Shown here in pieces: positions 36,794-48,167 of a stretch of 64,000 nt of DNA (the stretch's first letter is position 1; every line of letters begins with the position of its first letter). The notes under the pieces are model-generated. The model searched no databases and had not been told where the DNA came from. It worked only from the letters and a program-made list of their open reading frames with translations. This stretch comes from Pempheris klunzingeri (Eukaryota; Chordata; Actinopteri; Acropomatiformes; Pempheridae): NCBI RefSeq assembly GCF_042242105.1, contig NC_092013.1:12827618-12891617 (forward strand), read 5' to 3'. Made by a program: the position numbers and the translations under genes.

Positions 36794-37135
36794 AAACCAG
36801 TGATTCCCACCTTCTCTGGTTTGTGAGTCCTTATGAAAAAGTAGTGTCTAGTTGGGGCCCCTCATGTTTGAACTATTTATGTGAGTTATTAGCAGTTCAG
36901 CCAAAAAAAGATTCACCCTCTAAATTTTTCACATTGTTTCATTGAAATATTTGTGTGAGGCCCAACAGGGTAAAACTCTCCAACAGAAAAAAGTCTGACA
37001 AATGAATCAAAGTTGAAGTAGCAGATCTGTGTTTTTTCTTCTTTAGTACCCTCATTAATCATCTCATGACCCCATGGATTTATCTAGTGATCCTTTGTGA
37101 AGGGCCCTGGCCCCAAGATTGGTAACCACTTACTG
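36794..37135. mobile_element. hAT-like MITE with degenerate terminal inverted repeats
   Basis: The left end 'ccagtgattcccacctt' and the right end 'aagattggtaaccactta' are imperfect inverted copies of each other (consensus 'cagtggttcccaacctt'), about 340 bases apart. The interior is non-coding and AT-rich. The termini are typical of hAT-derived non-autonomous DNA transposons in fish. It is old and diverged. Confidence 0.6.
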
Positions 37136-37229
37136 CAACTGTAAGTATTTAAAACGAGCTCCTCCTTCAGTATTAATATTGTTCTTTGTCACATCAGCCA
37201 CAGGGGGCTGATTTTCTGCAAAACAAGTT

Positions 37230-37665
37230 CTTTTAGTACTTTAAGTAAATTTAGCTGATAATACTTGTACTGTACTGTACTTTCACTTGATTTGAAATGC
37301 AGGACTTTTACTTGTGTTGGAATACTTTTACATTGCTGTGTTGGTACTTTTACTCAAGTACTATTGTCTTTTCACACATAGTTTTTTTTTTACACCTATA
37401 TATATATATTCACATATTTACATAGTACATAGACCAAAAATGTTTATTTTCTTCCTTAAATTAAATGTGTGTTTACTTTGTTCAGCTCTGTTGCTCTTGT
37501 CTCCTTTTTGTCTGTTTATGTGTGAGTACATGAGAGCAGTGGAAAAACCGAAGTCAAATTCCTTGTACGTGTTCACATACTTGGTCAATAAAGCTGATTC
37601 TTATTCTTATTCTGGTAAAGGATCTAAGTATTTCTTTCTCCACTGATGAAAGAAAATTATTTCTC
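37230..37665. mobile_element. 'ggtgg-aatgtaac' family repeat split by a LINE-like 3' end
   Basis: The left part (37230-37382, with 'aatgcaggacttttactt' and 'tacttttactcaagta') and the right part (37613-37650, 'ggtaaaggatctaagta') are adjacent pieces of one common teleost element. Between them lies an insertion of about 230 bases ending 'caataaagctgattctt' plus a short tandem tail, the usual 3' end of a fish non-LTR element. This gives a clear relative age: the split repeat is older. Confidence 0.55.
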
Positions 37666-39574
37666 TGCCAAATGTACTTCATGTTACATCAAACACACTG
37701 CAGAAGCAGACACTATATCATTTTGTTTTATGCTGACAGGAAATATAAACATTATTCATGCAGTTTGACCTTAAAAACAGAGAACAGTTACTGCCTGCTG
37801 TTTAGCAATTACTGTGCAGGGAACATACCAGTAAATCAGCAGAGCAGGGGGGTTATTGCTCAACAGGAGAAAACACCACAAACGATCCCTTGTAAGTGTT
37901 CAGGTGGGTGGTTAGACACTGGATGTACACTTCCTGTACAGAGACACATTCAAGAGGCATAGATGAGCAGGGGAAGAAGTACGAGTAACAGAAGTCCTTG
38001 TACCTCTCTGACCCTGAATCGCACTCTTCACGTGCTCCTTTAATCTTTCTTTATTCCATGCTAGAAGTGGAAAATCTGCAAGTAATTGTAGTTGATGGTA
38101 AATTGTGCTAATTACTGTGTTATGGTACCACACTAGTCCTAAATACAGCCTTTAATGTTACACATTTTAAACTCAGTAATGACCGCTTTGAAGCATCCTG
38201 TTTTGTAAATCAGTCTACTAATTTTGTTTTAGCAATGTCACACTCTAATATATTTAAATAGGCTGCTACCTGCTATTGTGAGCAGCTAAATAAGTTATCA
38301 AGTAAATACTCACACATGATTCATTAGTATGGATGAAACTGCTGCATATATGCTATACATGTATGCTAAACTTATGATGAATAACTTGATGGAGTTAGCA
38401 GAGGTTTAGTGAAGTGCTGCCCAGTGGAGGACAGAGCTGTTTCATTGTCAAGTGTACTGTTAGGTTAACGTTGGTTTTACCGCCTTGTAGCTTTGGCTCC
38501 ATTGAACCCAGCAGCTGAATGTGTAAAAATACTAGTAATAACATCAAAATCATCTAATTTTATTCCTTTAAATGTATTTGCTTCTTTGATACTCACTATG
38601 TAGAAAAGTATTGAAGTGTTAACCCTCCCCTTGACTATGAACTGTGCTCACACATCAGCAAATGAAGGTGACGAAATGAAGAAATGACCACAAAACATTT
38701 TCATTTCACCAAACAAGGAAATATCTCATGTTTTATGTATATGTATATGTGTATATGTATATTATTATTATATGGCCTAAAAACACATATACTCAGTTGC
38801 CCTTTATTTGGTGGACTGAACTAAAACTAACGCTGTTTAATACAACAATCCTGCAATAAATCCTACCTCCATGTTCAGCTATTGTCAAAACTGTTTTAGG
38901 GAGGTGTAGATTCAACAGGGTGGTCATTGTGGAGAACTTATATCAATGTAGGCTAAACAATATAAACACCTCTTTGCTGAAATCCAAAAAGACTCATTAG
39001 GGAATTTGTAGAGGTAATGCTGCATGATAATTTGTATCATAACTAATCACAGATATAGAAATCCATTATATTTAGCCATGTTTTTTTTTTTTTTTACAGC
39101 TGGAGTCTCTGAGACCTACAATAGAAATAATACATAATTTTCTGTAGCCGACATCTGAAATATGTCGAATTCATATGAACTATTCTGATAAAATAGTGTC
39201 AAGATGATAACAGGCTGTTTTTTGAGTTGTTAAAGAGAGCACAAGGAAGTCTCTTTGTCTTTTTATTTGTAAAGAAATCTTTCTTTGAGGACCAGAGGAT
39301 GAATTGACAAAATATCAGACAAAACATGAAAGCATCAAAACAAAAGGAGGCACACATCTGGAAGTCGTGCACTCTTTTAATCCAGCCGTGTTCCCAGTGA
39401 GAGGCAATAAACAACCACAATCCCACAGTAGTGAGGAAAATCACAGAAAAACACCTAAAGTTAGAGGACAAATTATATTGCTAAATGAGTACAGATCATT
39501 TGTATGTTCAAAAAACCCTCCTCTGCCAACCATTTTACCTTTCCAAATATATGCATGAATGTGTGGTCTGACCA
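37666..39574. other. Gene-poor intergenic DNA
   Basis: AT-rich sequence with a small TA/GTA microsatellite at about 38730-38775 and a poly-T run near 39081. I recognise no exon, RNA gene or intact element. Confidence 0.5.
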
Positions 39575-39990
39575 CAGCCAGTGGTGGAATGTAACTATGT
39601 TTTACTGCACTTAATACAACTCGGTACTTGGTACTTGTACTTTATTTGACTATGCCACTTCATAGCTCCACATTTAATCGGGAAATATTAGTTTTTTTTG
39701 TTCACTGAATTTACCTTAATGCCATTAAACACACATGATTAACTTATTAGATAGTCAGTTGTTATAGATTAAACTACCCAACAATATATGTTCAAAGTTT
39801 AAAACTAAAATACTGAACTAAACTAAAATGCCTCTAATAGGCAGAGTTAATAATTATCCAGTACTGTAATATATAATAATTATATATAATACATTTCAAA
39901 TATGTGACTTTCGCTGTTGTATTGAGTGTACTGTATTGTATTGTACCTTAAGGAAACTATCTGTACACTTCATTTATAACTGACAACTTT
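39575..39990. mobile_element. Decayed 'gtggtggaatgtaac' family repeat
   Basis: It starts with 'cagtggtggaatgtaact' and continues with 'ggtacttgtactttattt' and 'tagattaaactacccaac', matching the internal order of the same family seen split at 37.2-37.7 kb. It is non-coding and diverged. Confidence 0.55.
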
Positions 39991-42779
39991 ATGTATTTAG
40001 TAAACTCCAGTGATAATCATCATGATATGGAAACCAGTTTTACTACAGTCATAATAACTGATTATATAAAGAGATAAAAATGAGCACTAAACATAGCTGA
40101 GAATAAGATACATATAAGTTATTCAACATTCAAGTGGAAATTAAGCAATAGAAAAGATTCCCCCATTAGTCACTGTTCCTCTGTGTTTGTCTTCATCGGC
40201 GGCAGCGAGGAACCATTTATTCAGGGTCCTTGGCAGAAGCAGCAGTAAGGAACTCTTGCTTCAGGGGGCAAAAGTTCAGGGATAAAAGGGATCACTCACA
40301 AGATTACTCCCATGTACGTAACACGGATGCCTAGAACACAAACAAAGAGCATTATGTTGCTCAGCTTATTTTAGTCGCTGGGTGCATGTTTGTGTGAGAG
40401 CGAGTGTTTCTCTACCCTTATCCTCACCACTTGTCTTTTATATCACCAAATGAAGAGTTAAGCCAGGCTTGTTTTCTTTCTACATGTCATCCTGCTGCCA
40501 TAGGATTCTCCTTTTAGCTGTTTAAATGAAACATCTTTTTTTTTTTTTTCGTGCCTCCACTCAGGGCAGTGTTTTTCAATCAGATTAGTACAGCACATTC
40601 TGTTCTGTTTCACTTCCTGATGACTGTGCAGCCTGTATCCCTGAATGAACTCACCCGCGTGCTTCTGGTTACACCAAGACACTCATTCAGACAGACGTAT
40701 TCTCGCAAATGCCTGTCAGATTTTAGTGCTTCTTACAATATTTAGTAAATGTGTAAGCCAATTATCAAGAGGCTCTACTGTTTATTGGTTACTTTTAACA
40801 AAGACTGAAAGGCTTTTAAGTGGGTGTTGAGCTAATGTTTCTTACTTAGAGCAAAGAGGCTCTAAAGCTCAAAAAATATGAGTGCTAAGTCCAGATAAAA
40901 GTGTTTAATGTGTTCATATTAAACACTACAAACTGTGTATTTAAACGTTGATCTAACTCTCCTATTTCCTACCAGGTTGCTGCTGTTACAACAACAGAAA
41001 CAAGATGTTCATGATGTTTCAGGAAGGAAGACAACATCTCAGGCCATGTGTCAATATAGAAATCTATTCATGCATTTCGGTTCAGCTCAGGTCAGCTGAG
41101 TGCATTTTTGACCTCCGCTTACGCATACAAGACGGAGGGAAGGGCCAACAAAGCTACCAGGACACCGCAGTTCAGACGAGGGTTTGGGAAAACAAGCAAA
41201 TGTCTGCTAGAGTCCACTGTCTTGATGAGTTTTAAAGAATTATCTATGTATTTATTATTACAGCTTCAGTTGGACGTTGGTGCACTGCGAGGGCTGGTTG
41301 TGTGTTTAGATGACAAGGCCACTGTCATCCTGTTTCTGTGCTATTTCTGAATAAAATGTACTAATACAAGAGTGTGCTAAACCTACTTTCTTCCTTTCAC
41401 AGATTGCTCAGAAGATTACTCAGCCGGTTGACAACACCCCGGTGGGTTTGCAGAATCAGGTTCACTTGTGTTATGTCACCTTTATAATTAACAGGATCAT
41501 CATGTTCCCTTCAATAGCTGCCTGGCTGTCTGCCAGCAGTGTGGTCAGACAGTGTGCTCACCACCTCTGACTGTGGGATTCACCCACCAGGAACCTGCAA
41601 TAAAGTTTTAACTATCTGAGCACCTCAGCTCAAGCAATAAGGCACGGTTTCAGCTCCTTCACATGAACAAATCTTAGTTCCTTTATTGCTCAAAGATATG
41701 TACTCACACAAAGAACTGATGCCACATTTTAAAGCTTTAAAACATTTTAATGCAAAAATATTATGAACATAAATATAAGGAGAAGCCATAAAACATGCTG
41801 CATTGCAAACATCCTGCATGGGCATAATAATATATCAGCATACTCAGACCGCAAAAGCGTAAAAGCAAAGCCATAAAACCTTTTATGACTTTTATGGGAA
41901 TTTCAGCTGCTTTGACACCACCTCCCCCCTCTTCCTCCTGGCCCCCCATTGTATATGTCTTGCTTCAGAGAAATCCTGAGCTCATCAAAGAGCCTCTGAG
42001 TACTTTTCTTTTAAACATCTCACCCATTAACAAAATGCTCTTTATTTAAACACAATAGAAGATACAGTCCAATACTGAAAATAAGATTTCATTAGTACAC
42101 AGGAGATGATTCTCAGTTAGTCACAGTTTTTACAGTAAAGTCAAGTTTTGACATAAATATCTTCTTACTGGTCGCCTGTATTTAAATACAAAGGTACGTT
42201 TTAGGAACCAGAGCTCATTAATTAGATTCAGTAGTAGTATAATAGTCAAAATTATTATCTTATCTTATAGTAGAACCTGATGAGTGATAGAAGTTTAATT
42301 GCCAACATAAACCACCTTTTATGATTTCTAATGCACATAACCAATGATCACATATATGATCACAACCAACTGTCTCTCTGTGAGCACTTCCAAATACCAA
42401 CTTTTCCCAGAATGTGGTTGGAAAACATCTAAAAAACAAATCTTTGTCTAATCCCTTGCAGTTTTTTCCCCAAACTGTTGAGACAATAACTCCCACAACT
42501 CTGAACTCCTCTGCTCCCTTCCCCACACTCTCATGTCTTTCTCTATTTTTGAGTTCTTTAGTACATGTACTGTGCAAATTGTATTTTTCAGGAAACTGTG
42601 ATAGAATACAGGTTAAAGACAAACTTATGGTCACATGGGAGAACATGTTGGTTAGGAAGTATAGTAATAGTGGTTCTTGGGCATTTCCATTACATTTCAG
42701 ATTAAATTATGGCACGCTATACTACTGTACATAGTATTTCCCTGATAACTGTACTCTCTTCTTAATACTTGACTTTCAA
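39991..42779. other. Gene-poor intergenic DNA
   Basis: No gene recognised. Short frames exist (for example at 41005-41235) but lack homology or splice context. A compositionally different stretch at about 40980-41230 is less AT-rich than its surroundings but shows no feature I can name. Confidence 0.5.
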
Positions 42780-43950
42780 ATCAAGAGCTCATAAATTAGG
42801 ATGCGTTTTACTTTCTAACATCACAATACATCCTCACAGTTCATACTTTTACTTTGGATAATTATTAGCATTTGCTCTGTCTAATACTTTTACTTAATAA
42901 CTGTTTTATAGGTCACATAGGAATCAGGCTATAATAGCAAGTTAGGCTACGTTACTACATGTGAGGAGGAAATTATTGTATGTTTTACTGCAAAAGAGCA
43001 GCACTATTTTCTTTGCAGAGTAAGATCTGAATTGCACAACAAGAGCTCATAACATATGATGCATTACACCAGTCTCACGTTTACAACAAGTAATTACACA
43101 TAACAACATCTGGACCAGGTTTATTATGTAATCGTATCATTTAACAACTCTGACAGTGAGTACATTAATTTCCAACATTTACTTGTACATAAATAATGGT
43201 GAGAACAATGGTGAAGCTTCATTAGGCTGCAGTTACAGGTTACAAGAGCGCATAAAATATGATAAATTATACTACTTCCCAAGAAGTAATTACAGATAAC
43301 ACCACCAGGACCAGGTAGACTACTTTAATGTCACGATCAACACTAATAAAGTAATTTTACTTTTAATACTTTGTGTTTCCCTGCTGGATCTAATCACCTG
43401 TTTTCTATTAGTGTGCACAAAGTAATAACAATGATAAGTAAGACTGGAAGTATTTGTAGCTATACTCATTCTTTACTTTACTACATTTTAGAGAAAATTA
43501 CTATTATCTGTTTTACTAAAATATGTTTTGTGAAAAAAGAGCTCATAAAACATAGGCTACAAGAACTAGTAACACATAACAACACCTGGAACAGGTTTAT
43601 TGCTTTAGATTGCCATTGAACACTTTTATGGAGACTATCTTTACTGTCATTCACAGTGACTTCTTTTACTTTTAATACTTACTGGTACTTTGATACTATA
43701 ACACTTGTTTTCTCTTTATGGCCGTAGGAGAAAACCTGTAGGCTACAGTTAAGTAGAACTGTTTTGACAACATTTCTACAAAACGGCACTCACAACACAC
43801 TCTTTTCTTTGGATATGAATTGACAAGAGCTCATAAAATGGGATGCATTAAACACCTCCAAATTATAAGAAACAATTGCACATAACGGCACCTGAAACAG
43901 GTTTATAAGTTCAAGGTATCATTTCACACTGTGAGCGCAAACAAACCTTC
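42780..43950. repeat. Array of diverged ~200-300 bp units
   Basis: The phrase 'aagagctcataaaa.a..atgcatta' recurs near 42783, 43041, 43243, 43537 and 43827, with a distant copy near 45463. It is usually followed by 'aagaa.taattacacataac' and 'cacctgga.caggttta'. Spacing is 200-295 bases. The unit matches an internal part of the repeat family at 39.6 kb, so this looks like a local amplification of one segment of that element. Confidence 0.65.
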
Positions 43951-43999
43951 CTGAAACGTTTCCTAAAATTTCTTGTCATATTTGCAACTATTAGTTATT

Positions 44000-44150
44000 A
44001 AGAACGTTCCCATTGGGTGTTATGATTCTCGGAAGGTTCACCGAAGGTTATTTTTGTACCTTTGCAGGACGTCTGGGGAACGCTGGCTGAAGGTTCTCAG
44101 AAGGTTATTCTTGAAAAACCTTTAAATAACCTAAAGGGGACGTTGCCCAA
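44000..44150. repeat. 'gaaggttct' short tandem-like repeat
   Basis: Several variants of 'gaaggttatt' and 'gaaggttctcag' with 'ggggaacg' recur over about 110 bases. This is a word pattern I associate with a common fish minisatellite-like repeat. Non-coding. Confidence 0.45.
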
Positions 44151-45049
44151 AGAGTGCCAAGCTCACAGTCTTGCGAGCTGAGTCCGCCTCGTAAATATGG
44201 TGTGGTTATATCAGTTCATGGATAAAGTCGCACTCTCAAGTCAAATTTGTCATAAATTTTTCTTATTATCAACTTTACAGTATAAGTTACATCTTTACGA
44301 TACAGTGTCTTCCATTGTTCATCAGATAAGAGCTAGCTAGAGTTTGATACTGATAGCTAACAGCTAAGCTAATGGCTAAGCTAATCTTAGCTCACTGATC
44401 TTAAGTCAGCCTTACTGATGTCTTGGGTTTAGGAATAGCGACTGAGCAGTATTTAGTGAAGCACGCTACACTAGCTTGAATTACTTTTGGTGCACTAACA
44501 TTTTATGGGCGCCAGCTTAAGGGTAACACTGCCTGCACATGTGGTCATGATGCTGGAGTGACAATAAATGCGATAAAATAGTATGGAGCCTTTGATAAAG
44601 AGGGCCAAGGTGGTTACAAACCACCAGGGAATGTTCCAGCAACGCTCCCTGACACTTAAAGTAGTATTTTGTTCGTATTGTTTTGTACATATTAAACAGT
44701 ATTTTTGGTCCAACGTGAAAAAACAGTGTTCCAGATACTGAATGACCTACGGAAATGTTAGCTTGAACCAACTAACTAAAAATTGTTTGCTGGGTATCCG
44801 TCATTGTACATACTTCAGTATTTACTTTAACAGAGGTAAGAGGGAAAACTAAACAAGGAATTAAACAAGGGCATTTCACTTTCCTAGACAAAATGCCGCC
44901 GGCGGGATGCTAACTTCAGTGTTGCGTTCTCTGGTATCTTTTCTGTTTTGCAACATTTATTCAACACTACAACATTAACTGTACCTACAAATTATATATT
45001 CTATAGTTTTAACAAACCTTGCTTTTTAACATTCAGCATTGCTGTTAAA
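44151..45049. other. Gene-poor intergenic DNA
   Basis: Includes a small run of 'gctaa'-type words near 44345-44395. No gene or recognised element. Confidence 0.5.
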
Positions 45050-45400
45050 TATAAATGAATGCATGCTGCATATACTGTACACGTGTATCCATGCATACAT
45101 TGTACATAGCCTCCTACCTCATGTGTATAAATAAATCTATGACATTAATCAGTTTATTCCAGCACAGTTGTTCATTGTTGTTCACATATACCTTACTATA
45201 AGCATATTCTAATAGCTACACAATAATTCTATGTTTATTTTGACCCATCCGTGCTCAGCATTGTTGGCCTTGCTTTTATCTGCATGTCTATTTCTATCTT
45301 CCTGTAAATTGTTCTTGGTATTGTGTTTACATTCATAGCAACTTAAAACCAGAGTCAGATTCCTCTGAGTGTTCACCAGTGGTAGTGATTCTGGTGCAGT
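45050..45400 (+). mobile_element. Truncated non-LTR element 3' region (diverged)
   Basis: An AT-rich non-coding stretch leading to 'aaaaccagagtcagattcct' resembles the 3' region of the same LINE-like family whose tail ends in 'caataaagctgattct' at 37.6 kb. It lacks that final tail. Weakly supported. Confidence 0.35.
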
Positions 45401-45974
45401 TCTATATTTACTGCCAAACAGCTGTGATGTTTTCTTTGCAGATTAAGATTTGACTTGCAAAACAAGAACCTATAAAACATAATGTATTATACTTCCCCAA
45501 AATTAAGAGAAATAACTGCATTCAACACTTGGACCTGGTCCTTGGTGAGTGTTTTGAACTTTCAATCCATAAATTAAAGTTGATTTTAATTTAATTTGAT
45601 TAAAATTATAATTGTATATGATTTTCATTATAGTGCCACTACTTTTACATATAACATCTGAAAACGGGTGAGTCATGTAAACACTGCCAAATGAGCTTCA
45701 CCCAATGAAAGTCACAATAAAGCAAAATTAGCACCAGGCAGTTAGCCAGTAATAACAAAATAATAACAATGATTATTAAAAGTACACATTTATGCGCATT
45801 TGTCGAGATCCCTACCTTCAAATAAGTTATAAAACCTTACAGCAACTGTGCTTATTGCATAAAAATGTCCGGTAATCAAAAATAAAAAGCGGTGTTTTTA
45901 GCGCCTCTTTCAGAAACAGTAATCCGTCTCACGGCGCGTTTTATCTGCGCTTTCATGTCGGTGCTCACACACCC

Positions 45975-45978
<4 letters not shown>

Positions 45979-46033
<55 letters not shown>

Positions 46034-46052
46034 CAGGCAGGCAGGCAGGCAG
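45979..46052. repeat. (TG)n then (AGGC)n microsatellite
   Basis: About 26 TG dinucleotides are followed directly by about five to six AGGC tetranucleotides. This compound microsatellite sits 140 bases before the GRE-like pair in the fkbp5 promoter region. It is probably length-polymorphic. Confidence 0.95.
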
Positions 46053-46189
46053 GCTGACTGGGGCTCGGCTCGCACACAGCAGTGTTGATGATATGTGTTG
46101 TCAGCTGAGCGGAGAGAACAGCCTGCTGCGGTACAGGCTGTTCCCGGCCTGGCTCGGCACGGAACGGGTTACAGGTCAGGGTGTCTATT

Positions 46190-46255
46190 GGAACACAGTG
46201 TTCTCATCAGCAGCGGCAGCGGTACAGCTACAGTACAGCCGGAACACTGTGTTAC
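46190..46255 (+). promoter_or_regulatory. fkbp5: Pair of glucocorticoid-response-element-like palindromes
   Basis: GGAACAcagTGTTCT (46190-46204) fits the receptor-binding consensus RGAACAnnnTGTTCY in every half-site base. GGAACActgTGTTAC (46241-46255) fits with one deviation. They lie about 400 bases before the donor of the putative fkbp5 first exon. FKBP5 is a classic glucocorticoid-induced gene, so the placement is meaningful. The two sites are also a 12-bp inverted repeat of each other, so a hairpin origin is an alternative reading. Confidence 0.6.
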
Positions 46256-46641
46256 TTTGTGGCTGCTTTCCAAGACCTGCCCCTTAATTTTACACTAAAA
46301 GCCCTCCCACAACTCTACTCTATTCTACTCTCTCTCTTTTTCTCCCCCGTGCGTCTCTGCCTCTCTCCCTCACCAGCAGCATTTTCAAGTCCAGAGATCC
46401 ATGTGGCTGCCTCGCCGGCACGTTTATGGTCACTAGAGAGGAAAGGGATAAAAAGAAGAAAGGGGCTAAAAAAGAAAAGGAAGGGAAAAAAGCGCTACAT
46501 AGTCACCACATGAGCAGGACATTTAGTTCCCTGGATGTGAGATGAGAGGAGAGGGCTTGAATTAAGAGGACCAAATATCCACCGATTGAAAATCCACCGT
46601 TTCTGAGAAGACATAAGAGAAAAAAAGGATCGCAAGGAAAT
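46256..46641 (+). other. fkbp5: Putative fkbp5 5'UTR exon and core promoter
   Basis: Less AT-rich sequence ending in 'aaggaaat|gtgagtg', a good donor in the right orientation, with no coding sequence before the fkbp5 start exon 4.4 kb downstream. The start of transcription is not determined. It contains a C/T-rich run (46320-46375) and a purine-rich run (46435-46490). Confidence 0.45.
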
Positions 46642-48109
46642 GTGAGTGTTTTAATTTATTCCCTCTGTTGTGCTGCTTAACTTGATTAAGGAGTTAATTA
46701 AGACATAATGTTCACCGGCTTTCTGTTCACGCCTTGCTGAGTTAAAGGGACACTTGTTATACATCATGAATTTACATTTTATCCGGAGGATTAAAAAAGG
46801 AGTCTGATAAACGCGTTAATGATTAATTAAAATACACGTCCAGTGTCTGAGTAGCAATTGCTCTAGGATGGATGTTGAATTTGCCACATGCGTGGGGGCA
46901 TTTGAGGTTACAGAGGTATAAATGCCAATGTGCTGTGGAAAATAAGGGGTGATAAGACTCCCTGGGTGTGTGTGTGTCTTTTTAGGTGTGTGTGTGGGTT
47001 TTTAGGTGAGTGTGTGTGAGTGAGTGTGGCACTTGACTGTGGTTCCCATATGGAGGTGGAGGAGAACAACAGTTTACATCCAGAATCCCTTTGGGGTTAG
47101 GTGTACCTTCATAAATTACAGGTTATCTAAGCCTGTTTCTGAGAATCAGTAGCATTAACTCTGGTTCACTCTGTGCAGACTCTTACTCATACTGGGACCA
47201 AGTTGGACGTTACATGACATCATGGGAGCCTCCGAATGACTTGGGTGCTATCATACATGTGTTTGTATTGGAGATGAGGCGGTGAGGTAGAAGCAGAGCT
47301 GGCCAGCTGACATGGACATGGGTTGAGGCAATGTCCTAGAAATGAATCAGATTGCCTAAGGGGGATATTAATGAGGGAAAATAACTTTCTGTCTAAATGC
47401 ACTGACATGAACGGATACATAACCATTAGACGCTACACATAGATACAAGTGAATGCCACAAACCTTTGCCACTGTAGCAGCATTTCCAAAATAAAGCCAT
47501 GCCATTAAAAACAACTTCACAAGCTTAATTTTTGTCTCCCAGTGATGCTTTTGTCAGGTTAAAAAAGACTTCCATGACAATGCTCTGCTTCAGGATGCCA
47601 GTCAATGGGTCACAGTGTGTGCTCACATGTTCATATATGAATCAGCAGCCGAGTACGGATGTGAGACAGAATGTACAGATAGGCTGAGAGCGTCTGTGGA
47701 TGTGGTCTTAGCCTCATTGTGTTCTGTTCCTGCATTCCCCCGCAGGGTATCTGAGTTTAGGTACAAGTAGCCTACATGCCATTATTTTATCTGTGTTGTA
47801 GCTATTTGCAGTTGGCTCTCAGTGTTAGATAAAAATAAAGTGTTTCATACAGGAAAAGCAAAAAGTTAAACGATCAAATTGATGGAGTGAATAACTGTTC
47901 ATTGTGTGAATTCACTGATCATCACACTATTACTCCTGTTACACCATTACTCATTTGAATTGCATGTCAATGTAAACACAAAGGCATAATTAATTTGAAT
48001 AATCAAAATTTGCTTATTTTTTATTCGAAAATCGAGGATGGCTGTATGTGAGGGGGTCTCAGATTGGTGAAAACCGTCAGGCTTTGCCAGCGGGGATCTG
48101 TGAATAGAA

Positions 48110-48124
48110 GGAACATTGTGTTCA
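48110..48124 (+). promoter_or_regulatory. fkbp5: GRE-like palindrome in fkbp5 intron
   Basis: GGAACAttgTGTTCA matches the glucocorticoid/androgen receptor consensus at all positions but the last. It lies directly next to the (CA)n tract. Confidence 0.45.
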
Positions 48125-48125
48125 G

Positions 48126-48167
<42 letters not shown>

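Noticed and set aside
45892-46287. 131-codon frame with a Cys-Val run across the (TG)n tract
   Set aside because: The open frame is produced by the microsatellite; there is no conserved sequence on either side.
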